DNA of 64,000 bases from an uncultured Bacilli bacterium (GTDB taxonomy: Bacteria; Bacillota_I; Bacilli_A; RF39; UBA660): positions 1 through 64,000 of the forward strand of contig CAKPJX010000001.1 of the NCBI GenBank assembly GCA_934163035.1. Direction: 5' to 3'. Shown here piece by piece: positions 25,653 through 35,691 of the stretch. Below the pieces are notes generated by a model. That model ran no database searches. It was not told where the DNA came from and saw nothing but the letters and a program-made list of their open reading frames with translations. The translations under genes and the position numbers were made by a program. Numbering within the stretch: the first letter of the stretch is position 1; every line of letters begins with the position of its first letter.

Positions 25653-26287
25653 TCTTTCTCTTTACCAAATAATCTTAAAAGTTTAATAAATATATTAATA
25701 AAATCTAAATACAATTGAAAAGCCCCATATATTGCCATATTATCAGACTCAAACTCACCCATTCTTGAAATCCTTTGCATATCAAATGCCGTATAACCAA
25801 AGAAAATAATAAGTGATATAATACAAAGTGCCATATCAAGTGTATTATTCATAATGAATATATTAACAATCTCTAATAGTATTATAGCAAATAGCCCCAT
25901 CAATAAATATGTGCTAAATTTACCTAAGTCAATATTTGTATGCTTACCAATAATCGCAAATACTCCAAATAATAAAGATGCAAGTAAGAATATAAATATT
26001 ATTGATGTCATTTTATATATAATAAATATGCTTGAGAAAGTTAAGCCAGTTAAGCCTGCATAAAGTATATATAAAATCTTAGCAATAGTAGGATCCATCT
26101 TATGTATTCTAGCACCAAGCACTATCGCAACAACAACCTCTAATATAAAGATTACCCAATAGCCAGAGCCAGAAAAAATAGCCGTCAATAACTTTACGTT
26201 TGAAGCAGTTAAATAACCACATGCAAAGGTGACTAATAATCCAACAAATAGCCATGCAAATACTTTGTAATAATTATTTTTCATCAA
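25649..26287 (-). CDS. Bax inhibitor-1 / YccA-like membrane protein
   Basis: This 212-aa protein has seven transmembrane segments. GLTGLTFSSIF and FGYTAFDMQRI are diagnostic of the BI-1 family (TMBIM, YetJ-like); YetJ conducts Ca2+ in a pH-dependent way. GGAGGAATTG precedes the ATG. Confidence 0.9.
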   Translation of the reverse strand: MMKNNYYKVFAWLFVGLLVTFACGYLTASNVKLLTAIFSGSGYWVIFILEVVVAIVLGARIHKMDPTIAKILYILYAGLTGLTFSSIFIIYKMTSIIFIFLLASLLFGVFAIIGKHTNIDLGKFSTYLLMGLFAIILLEIVNIFIMNNTLDMALCIISLIIFFGYTAFDMQRISRMGEFESDNMAIYGAFQLYLDFINIFIKLLRLFGKEKD

Positions 26288-26374
26288 TTCCTCCTTATTA
26301 TAATATTATTACTACAAGTACAGTATACACTATTTAAAATGAATAGTCACGAACTAATAAGTAAAAAATGTTTA

Positions 26375-27976
26375 TTAATTATCATTAGTACAAGAATAAT
26401 ATATCTTTATGCCCTTTTCAGTCTTTTCACGACTAATCTTACTACTGCACCAATTAGGACAAATAGCCTTATCTTCTACAGCACTATAGTAGCCACCACA
26501 TTCCATATCATCTTCTTCTATCCTATCTTCAATATCAAAAATAATATACCCATCTGCAGTCTTTACTTGAGAATATAAGTAAACTTTAGAAAAATTATTC
26601 ATTAATTTTAAAGTCGTTTTTTCATTCGTAACAATTCTCATATCCCTATTATTGCCAATATTAAAATAATCTCTAATAGTATTATTCTTTAAATCATTTA
26701 AAAAATCATCAAATAAAGCAATATAATTACCTGTAAAAGATGAATAAAATGTATAATCTTTCATTCCAAATAAAGATATTTTATCATACTTAATATTTTC
26801 AAATTCATAAATATAATTATTTTTAATTACAATCATATCATCAGCCATATTATTATCTATTATAATTGAATAATCATGTGGATATGAATTAGTTATAATC
26901 ATATTATCTTCATACTTAATTTCTTTAACATCTTCTTTTTTATTAATATCACTACTATTGGCTATTTTAAAGTTCTTTATACCAATAAAGCCAACTCCTC
27001 CACCAATACCAATAAGTAATAAAGAAATAAGAGTCAAAACCGTCACAACCTTAATATTAATTTTCTTACTTATAACAAAATAAAGCAATAGTAACATGAC
27101 TAGAACTATTAATAATATACTTCCAATAAACGATAGTGATGTACCAACAAAGAAAATAGAATGAATAGATAAATATAGGCTTATCACTAATCCAACAACT
27201 GCAAAAATCAAAATAAAAGCTGCAAAAAATAACACAAAACAAATGCAAAACTTAATTACATATATCACTGCTTTTGAAAATATTGATAAAAATGCAAATG
27301 GTTCATGATTAGGATCACGAAAAACTATTCGTTCTTCTTTTTTATTATCATTAAATGTAACTTTCTTATCATTTAAATCACTATTTTTATTTTTAATATT
27401 CTTACTATCACCAGTATCAACACATTTATCATAATAGTTTAAATACCTAATTTTAAATATATGTATAATAACTATTAAAGACAGTATCAAAGATATGACC
27501 TCACAAATGCCTTTTAAAACAGAATATATAAAATTATAAGCACCGCTAGATAAGAATATAAATATATGACATATTATATAAGGAACAATCCTTGAAAAAG
27601 CAGAACTAATTATAAATAGACCTAATGCAATAAATAGCTGTTCAATTATACATTTAAGTATTGAAGTAAACTTCATTTGTGATAGCATATTTATTGTCTT
27701 AGTAATAAAACCAAGTAGAGAATCTATCATAACATTAAAATTGTTCTTACTTTTCCTTTCATTTTGTTCAACATCTACGATATTCTCATCAATCAAGCTA
27801 TCCATACTACAACCAAATATATTGCATATTTGCACTATTTTATCTGTTTCCGGATATGTATTATTGCTCTCCCATTTAGATACAGATTGTCTTGAAACAT
27901 TAAGCATAGACGCCAAATCTTCCTGAGAAAAGCCTCTTTCCTTTCTCAGTTTAATTAGTTTATCACCAAACTTCAT
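26375..27976 (-). CDS. XRE-family regulator fused to a membrane and extracellular domain
   Basis: This 533-aa protein starts with a classic helix-turn-helix (GFSQEDLASMLNVSRQSVSKWE, about residues 15-35). A linker and about six transmembrane segments follow between residues 100 and 350, then a C-terminal polar domain of about 190 residues with several cysteines. The layout suggests a membrane-bound transcription factor that senses an extracellular signal. Upstream, around 28030-28070, CAACTT and AAGTTG half sites surround its putative promoter, so autoregulation is plausible. The target genes are unknown. Confidence 0.8.
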   Translation of the reverse strand: MKFGDKLIKLRKERGFSQEDLASMLNVSRQSVSKWESNNTYPETDKIVQICNIFGCSMDSLIDENIVDVEQNERKSKNNFNVMIDSLLGFITKTINMLSQMKFTSILKCIIEQLFIALGLFIISSAFSRIVPYIICHIFIFLSSGAYNFIYSVLKGICEVISLILSLIVIIHIFKIRYLNYYDKCVDTGDSKNIKNKNSDLNDKKVTFNDNKKEERIVFRDPNHEPFAFLSIFSKAVIYVIKFCICFVLFFAAFILIFAVVGLVISLYLSIHSIFFVGTSLSFIGSILLIVLVMLLLLYFVISKKINIKVVTVLTLISLLLIGIGGGVGFIGIKNFKIANSSDINKKEDVKEIKYEDNMIITNSYPHDYSIIIDNNMADDMIVIKNNYIYEFENIKYDKISLFGMKDYTFYSSFTGNYIALFDDFLNDLKNNTIRDYFNIGNNRDMRIVTNEKTTLKLMNNFSKVYLYSQVKTADGYIIFDIEDRIEEDDMECGGYYSAVEDKAICPNWCSSKISREKTEKGIKIYYSCTNDN

Positions 27977-28157
27977 AATTTCACCTCACATCAACAATAA
28001 TATGATAATTACAGGTTGCATTCTACCAACTTTACTTGGAAATTTGTAAACTTTAAGTTGCATTAATAGTATAATAGCACAAATTTTAAAAAATAAGTCA
28101 AAATAATAAAAATAGTCAGTGCTTAAACACCAACTATTAAAAAATTTATATATTCTT

Positions 28158-30503
28158 TTAATTAGCACAAGGCCAAGGTTTTAGAGTATCACATTTATTC
28201 TTAGGAGGAATATAACTTGCCTTTTTAGTAGAACAATTTCCAGCTCTATCACAAATTTTAAGATCAGCTTTAATAACCTTAACAGTACTTTTTCTACTTA
28301 AGCAAATTGAAGCCCCACTCAAAAACTTTCCTGATAATGCACCATTATTAGCGTTGTCCCAATTATAGGTAGCATTACCATACCCATTATTTGAGCAAGT
28401 ATTACCCGAGAACTGCTCTCCTTCTTCAATTTGATAGCAATATTTAAAATAAGCATTATTTGTTGATATACCAGACAAATTATCTGTAAACGTATATCCA
28501 AATTTATAATAACCATGATCATTCGTTATGCCACAAGTAGTCATGTCTAATTTTTCAACAAACTTAGGTGGGTCTTTATCAACTTTTAAAGTAATATCAC
28601 ATGTATTAACTCTTCCAGCATTATTTTTTATATAACCATACCATTTTTGCTTTTTAGTATTATCTGTTTGCTTGGCAGTTAAATTTTTTTTATTATATGA
28701 AGGCGTTTTAGAAGTTGTCAATTTATAACCAGCTATACCACTTGTACTTGTACCATTAGTCATAGTTAATTTAACATTAGATGTATACCAATTATTATCA
28801 CCCTTAGTACCACTTGCACTAATGCTACATGTAGGTGAATTTTTATCAACTTTTACACTAATACTGCATTTGTTAACATTTCCAGCATTGTTTTTTACAT
28901 AACCATACCATTTTTGCTTTTTAGTATTATCTGTTTGATTGCCAGTTAAAATAGTTCCATTATATGAAGGTTTATCTGAAGTTGTTAATATAGCGCCAGC
29001 TATACCACTTGTACTTGTACCATTAGTCATAGTTAATTTAACATTAGATGTATACCAATTATTATCACCCTTAGTACCACTTGCACTAATGCTACATGTA
29101 GGTGAATTTTTATCAACCTTTATAGTTTTATAACATTCATTAACATTACCAGCTTTATCTTTTACATAACCATACCAATTTTGCTTTTTAGTATTATCTG
29201 TTTGATTACCAGTTAAAATAGTTCCATTATATAAAGGTTTATCTGAAGTTGTTAATATAGCACCAGCTATACCACTACCATTTTTATCATCCTTACTCAT
29301 ATCTAGTCTAACATCAGATGTATACCAATCATTATCGCCCTTAGTACCACTTACAGTAATACCACATAATGGCTTTTCTTTATCTATTTTTACACTAAAT
29401 TTCTTCTCTGCTATTTTATCATTTCCATATTTAGTTTTAAACGCTAATTTCTGTGTTTTAACTTTTTGATCTTCAGCAATAACATTAGTTTCCACTTCTT
29501 CTTTAGAACTGCCATCAGAAAGTATTATATCTATTTTTTTGCCACAAGCATCAGTAGCTGTTGCAGTTACATAGACATTTTTATTGGTCCATGTATTGTT
29601 TTTATAATCATCATACTGTTTAATATTTTTAATATCAATATTACTATCATACTTTTTAGCAATCACTTTTATCTGTGGCTTGATATAATTAACTGTAATA
29701 GTCTTACTTAATACTTCATACTGATAATCACTATCGGCATAACGATATTTTAATACTAATTTATAGTTTTTATTTTCTTCCTTCTGAACTATCTTATCAG
29801 CAAAAGATAAACTAATATTCGCCAAATTATTAAGATCATCTATTTTAGTATATTCTAATTTTTTTATTAAACCTTGATTATCACTACTAACAGAATCGAT
29901 TAAGGAATACCCAAGTTCTACAATTCTTTTATTTTCATCGCTATCAACTGCTAATGTTAATTTAGCATCATTACTATTAGAAATACATGATGGAACATTC
30001 CTAATCTGTGCAATTTTATTGTTATCTATATTTTTACATACAGTTGGAACAGTAAATGTTGTTTGATACACTACTTCTTTCCCATTCTTCTTACATATAA
30101 TTGTTGGATAATACTTATAATTCCCTGATTCCTCCCTGACAACATATGCTGCTATATCATCACCAGTTCCAGTACATTCAACTCCATCTAAATTATAACT
30201 CTTAAGTAAATTCCGACTCTTCAACTCTTCAAATTTTATACTAGCACATTGCGTATTTAAATCCCTTTTATTAAATTTGTCCTCACCATATGAATCAATA
30301 TATAATTTGGCAGAAGATATTATAGATTCCTCATATGACACATATTTTTTCTTTTCATTTTTTACTTGAATACCATTAACCACTGGCAAAGCAATAGTAA
30401 TAATAATTCCCAAAATAGCAATTGCTACAACCAATTCTACTAAAGTAAAACCAGTAGTTTTTTTATTTTCTTTATTATAAAATTTATCTTTCCAAGCCAC
30501 CAC
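28158..30503 (-). CDS. Large prepilin-like protein with tandem repeat domains
   Basis: The N-terminus has a basic leader and the type IV prepilin cleavage motif: the TTGFTLVELVVAIAILGI segment, cut after Gly18, with the conserved Glu at +5 and the pilin hydrophobic helix. This is followed by about 750 residues of secreted sequence, including tandem 89-residue repeats, each with CSISASGTKGDNNWYTS-like and WYGYVKNNAGNVN-like parts. Cysteine pairs recur per repeat, suggesting disulphide-stabilised Ig-like modules. At 781 aa it is far longer than a normal pilin (about 150). No pilus assembly ATPase or prepilin peptidase gene is visible in this window. GTG is the likely start. Confidence 0.78.
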   Translation of the reverse strand: MVAWKDKFYNKENKKTTGFTLVELVVAIAILGIIITIALPVVNGIQVKNEKKKYVSYEESIISSAKLYIDSYGEDKFNKRDLNTQCASIKFEELKSRNLLKSYNLDGVECTGTGDDIAAYVVREESGNYKYYPTIICKKNGKEVVYQTTFTVPTVCKNIDNNKIAQIRNVPSCISNSNDAKLTLAVDSDENKRIVELGYSLIDSVSSDNQGLIKKLEYTKIDDLNNLANISLSFADKIVQKEENKNYKLVLKYRYADSDYQYEVLSKTITVNYIKPQIKVIAKKYDSNIDIKNIKQYDDYKNNTWTNKNVYVTATATDACGKKIDIILSDGSSKEEVETNVIAEDQKVKTQKLAFKTKYGNDKIAEKKFSVKIDKEKPLCGITVSGTKGDNDWYTSDVRLDMSKDDKNGSGIAGAILTTSDKPLYNGTILTGNQTDNTKKQNWYGYVKDKAGNVNECYKTIKVDKNSPTCSISASGTKGDNNWYTSNVKLTMTNGTSTSGIAGAILTTSDKPSYNGTILTGNQTDNTKKQKWYGYVKNNAGNVNKCSISVKVDKNSPTCSISASGTKGDNNWYTSNVKLTMTNGTSTSGIAGYKLTTSKTPSYNKKNLTAKQTDNTKKQKWYGYIKNNAGRVNTCDITLKVDKDPPKFVEKLDMTTCGITNDHGYYKFGYTFTDNLSGISTNNAYFKYCYQIEEGEQFSGNTCSNNGYGNATYNWDNANNGALSGKFLSGASICLSRKSTVKVIKADLKICDRAGNCSTKKASYIPPKNKCDTLKPWPCAN
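28567..29367. repeat. Three 267-bp tandem coding repeats
   Basis: The period is 267 bp (89 codons): the GGTG...TATCAAC marker recurs at 28567, 28834 and 29101, with a weaker fourth unit after 29368. About 120 bp at the end of the first two units is essentially identical, implying recent duplication or gene conversion. Confidence 0.85.
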
Positions 30504-30579
30504 AACATCACATCCTAATTACTATTATATATAACGAAATTATACAATAGTTTTATTCAATAATCAATAATAGTCCAGA

Positions 30580-30615
30580 TATAATAAAAGACAAATAAAT
30601 ACATGTTTATTTGCC
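30580..30615 (-). terminator. Terminator of the MMPL/YhgE-like operon
   Basis: GGCAAATAAA pairs with TTTATTTGTC around a short loop, followed by a TTTTATT run on the - strand. Confidence 0.8.
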
Positions 30616-30626
30616 TTAATATCATA

Positions 30627-32261
30627 CTACTTAAAAATAGATCTTATTTTATAGATAAATGTAGAATTAGAAGCGCTATTTGAGCTATAACCCTTATAGT
30701 CTTTAGATAATTTAACAAGTCTCTTTAATTTATTAACATAACCACTAGCAGTATTACCATATGAAGAAAGTTTATTTATTCCTTCACTATTTAACTTATC
30801 AAGTCCCTCTGATAATGTCGATGTACCATCAGCAGCACTATTTGCTCCATCAGCTAAATCCTTAGCCCCAACAGATAATTTAGAAATACCGTTCTTTAAA
30901 TCATCAAGTCCAGTCTCTAACTCACTAGAACCATCCTTAGCCTCAGTCAAAGCCTCTTCAAGTTGCGCTAACATACTATTGATAGTTGCCGAAGTATCAC
31001 TTATTTTAGCAGATAATGTTGTAATAGCATAACTATTGTTTTCTAATAACATTAAATAAGATACATCCTTTAATTGCTCAATTGTTAAAAGGACACCCTT
31101 TTCTATTTCCTTCTTTCCAACACAAGCTGCTATTTTTAATTCATCCTCTTCTGTTGCTAAATTACACTCATCAATAATTTCTTTTGCTTTAGTGATCTTA
31201 GTCTCATCATTATTAAATTCATTTCTAATTTTAGTAATCATTTTTGTATTTGCCTGTTGCAATTGTCCTAACTTTTCCATTTGAGAAACTGTCTCTTCAC
31301 TAGTTTGAGCTTCTTCTAAAGTCTTTTTAGCTTCTTCCAAACTAGCTATAATCTGCTCTAATCCAGAAGTTAATTTAACAGAACCTGCCTCTAATTTAGA
31401 AACTCCAATCATAGCCTCATTTAATTTACTATTAATAGTATCAGCACCAGTTGCTAATTTCTTAGTACCAACAGTTAATTCCTTAGCTCCAAGAACAGCT
31501 TTATCCATATTAGATTGGAGTAGGTGCAATGAACTGTTTAAAGTATCCATCTTATTAAAAATAGATAAATCAGTATCAGACAATAACTTAGGAGTAGAAA
31601 CTACATAAACATTGTTTAATTTAAAATTAGTAGTCTTATATGATAATACAACTTCATCTAAACCTTTAAGTTCATCTAAACCTAGACTTTCATATAAACC
31701 AGGAGAAGCTAAAGCTACAGCCATACTATTTTTACCAGTACTAACTACTTTACCATTACTAACTTCTATATTTGTATTTTCCTTATTACTTAAAGTTGTA
31801 CCCATAGTAACTACAAATGGAGTATATAAACCATTACTATAAACATTATTTTTAAAACTTAGTTTAATTGTAACTTCTCCCTTTTTACCAGCCATTTTCT
31901 TAGCTGACACTTCTTTTCCATTTAAATAGTATTTAACATCAACTGTAATAGGTAATTCTTTATCACTACTTCCCTGATAAAATATATCCTTTCCTGTACT
32001 ATTCCAAGTAAGAACATTACCATCTCTATTAAATTTTTCAGTACCATTAATATTTAATAATTTTTTTAATTCTGTATCATCACTAACACTGCCTTTATCT
32101 AAATTGAAGATATGATTATTGACAACAGTCTTCTCAATCTTTCCATCCAACCCTAAATTAGTATAAACAACTTCATCTTTAGATAAAGCAAAAGTAGATA
32201 CAGGTGTCATTAACATAGAAGACATTAATATTCCAGAAATAATTTTATTAATTTTTTTCAT
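30627..32261 (-). CDS. Secreted YhgE/Pip-like coiled-coil protein
   Basis: The 544-aa product has a signal peptide (residues 1-25, ending STFALS). Two blocks of LxxGAxxLxxG heptad-like repeats follow, at about residues 260-320 and 440-500, typical of YhgE/Pip-type extracellular proteins. It lies 1 nt after an MMPL transporter gene and is presumably its periplasm-equivalent partner. YhgE relatives are linked to export of virulence factors and lipids; the cargo here is unknown. Confidence 0.75.
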   Translation of the reverse strand: MKKINKIISGILMSSMLMTPVSTFALSKDEVVYTNLGLDGKIEKTVVNNHIFNLDKGSVSDDTELKKLLNINGTEKFNRDGNVLTWNSTGKDIFYQGSSDKELPITVDVKYYLNGKEVSAKKMAGKKGEVTIKLSFKNNVYSNGLYTPFVVTMGTTLSNKENTNIEVSNGKVVSTGKNSMAVALASPGLYESLGLDELKGLDEVVLSYKTTNFKLNNVYVVSTPKLLSDTDLSIFNKMDTLNSSLHLLQSNMDKAVLGAKELTVGTKKLATGADTINSKLNEAMIGVSKLEAGSVKLTSGLEQIIASLEEAKKTLEEAQTSEETVSQMEKLGQLQQANTKMITKIRNEFNNDETKITKAKEIIDECNLATEEDELKIAACVGKKEIEKGVLLTIEQLKDVSYLMLLENNSYAITTLSAKISDTSATINSMLAQLEEALTEAKDGSSELETGLDDLKNGISKLSVGAKDLADGANSAADGTSTLSEGLDKLNSEGINKLSSYGNTASGYVNKLKRLVKLSKDYKGYSSNSASNSTFIYKIRSIFK

Positions 32262-32262
32262 T

Positions 32263-34326
32263 CTAAACTCCCTCTTTCTTAATATTTTTATGTTTTAAAA
32301 TAATTTTATCAAACAACATTAATAATGTTGGTAATATAAATATTACAGAAACCATACTAATTATTGATCCACGTGCTAATAAAGTACATATAGAACCAAT
32401 CATATCTATTTTAGTATAAAAACCTACACTAGCTGTTGCTGCAAAGAAACATAGTGCTGACGTAATTATTGATGGGATAGTAAATTTAAGTGTATCCTCC
32501 ATTGCCTTATTCTTATCACTACCACTCTGACGTTCTTCTATGTATTTGGTAGACATTAATATAGCATAATCAATTGTAGCTCCTAACTGTATTGTTCCAA
32601 CAACAATTGATGCAATAAATGGTAAGGAAACTCCCATATAATATGCAAAAGACATATTAACAAAAATAGCAAATTCAATAACTATACTTAAGATAATTGG
32701 TAAACATAGTGCCTTTAAAACCAAAACCATAATTATAAATATAACAACCAAAGAAGTATAATTAACCATATTGAAATCATGATCTGCAATAGTAATTAAG
32801 TCTTTCATTAAAGCACCCTCACCTGCTACTATTGCCTCTTTATCATATTTATGAACAATTTTATTCATTTCTGTAATTTGGTTATTTAATTTATCTGATG
32901 CTATCTCATAAGTAGAATTAGTTAATATTAATTGATATTTTTCATTATTAAATAAATCTTGTAATTGATCCGGTAAAATAGTTTCAAGTCCATTATTAAC
33001 TATCTCTCCAGGTGCTAAAACCAAATCAATTCCTTTAACATCTTTTAATTCATCAGATAAACTTTCAATATCATCACTAGAAACATTTTTATCAAGTATT
33101 ATTATTTCAGGAGATGTAATATTAAATTTTTCTGCTAATTCTTTATTAGCAATATTAAAAGCTAAATCTTTAGGTAGAGAATCATCAAGTTTATAGTATA
33201 CATCGAAATTTTTATTACCAATATAAGCCGGTATCATCAAAATTATAAATAATACTAAAATATATTTAGATTTTGAAATAATAAATTTTGGTAATTTTTC
33301 AAATTTAGGTAATAATAATTTATGTTTAGTTTTATCAATAACTTTATCAAAAATAAGAAGTAATGTTGGGAATATTGTTACAACACATATAAGTCCAAAT
33401 AAAACACCTTTTGCCATAACAATGCCAATATCCTTACCTAGTAATAAGTCCATTGTACATAAAGCTAAGAAACCTGCAAATGTTGTTAAAGAAGAACCTA
33501 AGATGGATTTAAACGTCTGAACAATAGCATCATCCATAGCTTCTTTTTTATCTTTAATAGACTTCTTAGAATCTTCATATTTATGATATAAGAATATTGA
33601 AAAGTCAGTTGTAACACCAAGCTGTAATACTGCTGAAATTGATTTAGTAATATAACTTATATCTCCTAAGAAATAATTACTTCCCATATTATAAATTATA
33701 GCTACTCCAATATTTCCTAATAGAAGGAATGGAATAACATAAGAATCTGTAGTAGCCATAAGAATTATCAAACAGAATAAAACCGCAATTGATATATATG
33801 CAACTAATTCCTTATTTGATAAATCCATAGTGTCAATAACCATAGAAGTCATACTACTAATTCTAGAAGCATCATCAACTGTTTTTCTTAAATCTCTAAC
33901 AGCATTAATAGTAATATCTTCTGACGTAGATCCATCAAATGTAACAAAAATTAAAGTTTCATCATCGCTATATAACTTATCCTTTATCTGATCAGGTAAC
34001 ATATCATAAGGAATAGTAGTATCAATAATATCAGCCACACTATATATAGCGTTAACTCCTTTAATATCTTTTATTTTCTCTTCCAAGTTCAATATATCTA
34101 AAGATGACTTATTATCAACCATAACAAAAGCATATGATCCAAGTCCAAAATCATCAGTTAGTATTTTCTCACCCTTAATAGTTTCTATAGAATCTGGTAA
34201 ATACACTAAAATATCATAATTGATTCTAGTATTTACATATCCAAAAATAGAAATTATAAAAAGTATTACACTAATTACTAAAACCATAAATGGATGATTA
34301 GTGATATTCTTCGCAAACTTTTTCAT
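32263..34326 (-). CDS. MMPL-family RND transporter
   Basis: This is a 687-aa RND/MMPL membrane protein with two similar halves, each with one transmembrane helix, an extracellular loop of about 140-150 residues, and five further helices (12 in all). Sterol-sensing-like stretches such as ITKSISAVLQLGVTTDFSIFLYHKY and IQLGATIDYAILMSTKYIEE contain the conserved Asp and Tyr. Members use the proton gradient to move lipids or hydrophobic compounds. The ATG at 34326 with AGGAG is preferred to an upstream one at 34380. A divergent TetR gene suggests local control. Confidence 0.9.
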   Translation of the reverse strand: MKKFAKNITNHPFMVLVISVILFIISIFGYVNTRINYDILVYLPDSIETIKGEKILTDDFGLGSYAFVMVDNKSSLDILNLEEKIKDIKGVNAIYSVADIIDTTIPYDMLPDQIKDKLYSDDETLIFVTFDGSTSEDITINAVRDLRKTVDDASRISSMTSMVIDTMDLSNKELVAYISIAVLFCLIILMATTDSYVIPFLLLGNIGVAIIYNMGSNYFLGDISYITKSISAVLQLGVTTDFSIFLYHKYEDSKKSIKDKKEAMDDAIVQTFKSILGSSLTTFAGFLALCTMDLLLGKDIGIVMAKGVLFGLICVVTIFPTLLLIFDKVIDKTKHKLLLPKFEKLPKFIISKSKYILVLFIILMIPAYIGNKNFDVYYKLDDSLPKDLAFNIANKELAEKFNITSPEIIILDKNVSSDDIESLSDELKDVKGIDLVLAPGEIVNNGLETILPDQLQDLFNNEKYQLILTNSTYEIASDKLNNQITEMNKIVHKYDKEAIVAGEGALMKDLITIADHDFNMVNYTSLVVIFIIMVLVLKALCLPIILSIVIEFAIFVNMSFAYYMGVSLPFIASIVVGTIQLGATIDYAILMSTKYIEERQSGSDKNKAMEDTLKFTIPSIITSALCFFAATASVGFYTKIDMIGSICTLLARGSIISMVSVIFILPTLLMLFDKIILKHKNIKKEGV

Positions 34327-34441
34327 ACTTTCTCTCTCCTTTGCATAACTAATTCTATGCAAAATAAAAAAAAAGACCATACTCAGTTTCCTAAAATAGT
34401 ACGATAACCAACACTTATCCGAAAAATGTATAAGAAATATC

Positions 34442-34454
34442 CAACATAGTGTTG
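34442..34454. promoter_or_regulatory. Candidate TetR operator
   Basis: CAACATAGTGTTG is a 5-3-5 inverted repeat in the divergent promoter region, and a matching CAACACT half site lies at 34409-34415. It sits just upstream of the promoter reading toward the TetR gene. Confidence 0.45.
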
Positions 34455-34460
34455 TTTATC

Positions 34461-34488
34461 TTTACATCGGTCTGTTTTGGTATATAAT
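34461..34488 (+). promoter_or_regulatory. Promoter of the TetR-family gene
   Basis: TTTACA at 34461-34466 and TATAAT at 34483-34488 are 16 bp apart, about 37 bp before the ATG. Confidence 0.6.
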
Positions 34489-34524
34489 ATAAATAGACAT
34501 TTTTAAGAGAAAAAGGGTGAAAAA

Positions 34525-35091
34525 ATGAGTAACAAAAGTGATTTAAGAGTAATAAAAACTAAGAATAATTTATATGAAGGTCTATTAAAAATGATGCGTG
34601 ATAAGCCATTTGAAGAAATAAAGGTATCTGATATCTGTAAAGTTTCTCTAACTAATAGATCAACATTCTATGATCATTTCAGTGATAAATATGAATTATT
34701 ATCATCACTTATTAAAGATCTAGAAAATGAACTTATCTTAAAATTAAAAAGCAATGTAAATATTGCTTCATCAAAAGACTTCTATATGGAAATGATCAAG
34801 TTATTATTTGAGCATATTAGTGAAAATATATCAATCTACTCTTCAATAGCAAAGAATAATGATAACAGTGTTGCTAGCGACATGATGTATGATACTTTAA
34901 TTAAGGATGTTAAAAGTCATATTGAAGATAATGAAGAATATAAAGGTTCAATTCCAGCTGAAATAATTACAATATTTTATGTTAGTGCCGTAATAAAAGT
35001 ATGTTTTAAATATATCTCAGATCCAAATAAATATAAAATGGAAGAAATCCTATCTTACTTAGAGCAATTAATTCCAGACAATATATATTAA
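34525..35091 (+). CDS. TetR/AcrR family regulator
   Basis: This 188-aa protein has an N-terminal HTH at about residues 25-50 (FEEIKVSDICKVSLTNRSTFYDHF) and a helical ligand-binding domain. It diverges from the MMPL/YhgE-like operon, so it is most likely that operon's repressor. AAAAGGGTGA precedes the ATG. Confidence 0.85.
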   Translation: MSNKSDLRVIKTKNNLYEGLLKMMRDKPFEEIKVSDICKVSLTNRSTFYDHFSDKYELLSSLIKDLENELILKLKSNVNIASSKDFYMEMIKLLFEHISENISIYSSIAKNNDNSVASDMMYDTLIKDVKSHIEDNEEYKGSIPAEIITIFYVSAVIKVCFKYISDPNKYKMEEILSYLEQLIPDNIY

Positions 35092-35681
35092 TTTCTAGAC
35101 TTAGACTTGAAATGATTAGATATTGTTCTAAAAAGCAATCTAGTAAAACTAATTATTAAACTATTAAAGTATAAATCTGTAACAACATCCTCAATTCTAG
35201 AAAAATAATCATTTTTCAGTATATATTTTTGTCTAAAAGTTAAACACTTAAATAAAGTAATATCATCAAAAGTAATGATAGTATTTCTGCACTTAACTTC
35301 AGAACAAAAGAACAATTTACAAGCTACGTTTTTAGTTGTACATCCCTTAGAGCTTTGATATATACACCTTCTACAGCAACCATTATAAAATTCAGACTTA
35401 TTTTTTCTTTGTACATAACATTTGCAATTCTTAAAACCGCAAATGTTTTTTTCTCCAAAAAAATTATCTATATAGTTGCACCCTTCATCAATTATATATC
35501 TAAGTTTTTCTCTTCTATTCTTAATATTTAAAACCCTAACTACCTCTTCTTTCATATTAAAGTCATATCCTAAAACTTCAAAAGAAACATTTCTAAATAA
35601 AAAACAATTATAAAAAGAAAGTTTTCTAACAAACTTATCAAAATCAACTGAATTATTTAAATATATAATTTTCTTTTTCAT
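35088..35681 (-). CDS. Cysteine-rich protein of unknown function
   Basis: I do not recognise this family. The 197-aa protein carries a central cluster of about a dozen cysteines between residues 68 and 130 (for example CGFKNCKCY, GCCRRCIYQ, CKLFFCSEVKC), suggesting several zinc ions or an iron-sulphur cluster. The flanks are hydrophobic and basic. Its 3' end overlaps the TetR gene by 4 nt. Confidence 0.6.
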   Translation of the reverse strand: MKKKIIYLNNSVDFDKFVRKLSFYNCFLFRNVSFEVLGYDFNMKEEVVRVLNIKNRREKLRYIIDEGCNYIDNFFGEKNICGFKNCKCYVQRKNKSEFYNGCCRRCIYQSSKGCTTKNVACKLFFCSEVKCRNTIITFDDITLFKCLTFRQKYILKNDYFSRIEDVVTDLYFNSLIISFTRLLFRTISNHFKSKSRN

Positions 35682-35691
35682 ACAACTATAC

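Noticed and set aside
26339..26578. A + strand ORF overlapping the XRE membrane sensor
   Set aside because: It is the complement of a well-supported gene and has no ribosome binding site.
28567..29367. CRISPR-like or satellite repeats
   Set aside because: The 267-bp period is a multiple of three and lies within one continuous reading frame with conserved protein motifs; no short repeat-spacer structure is present.
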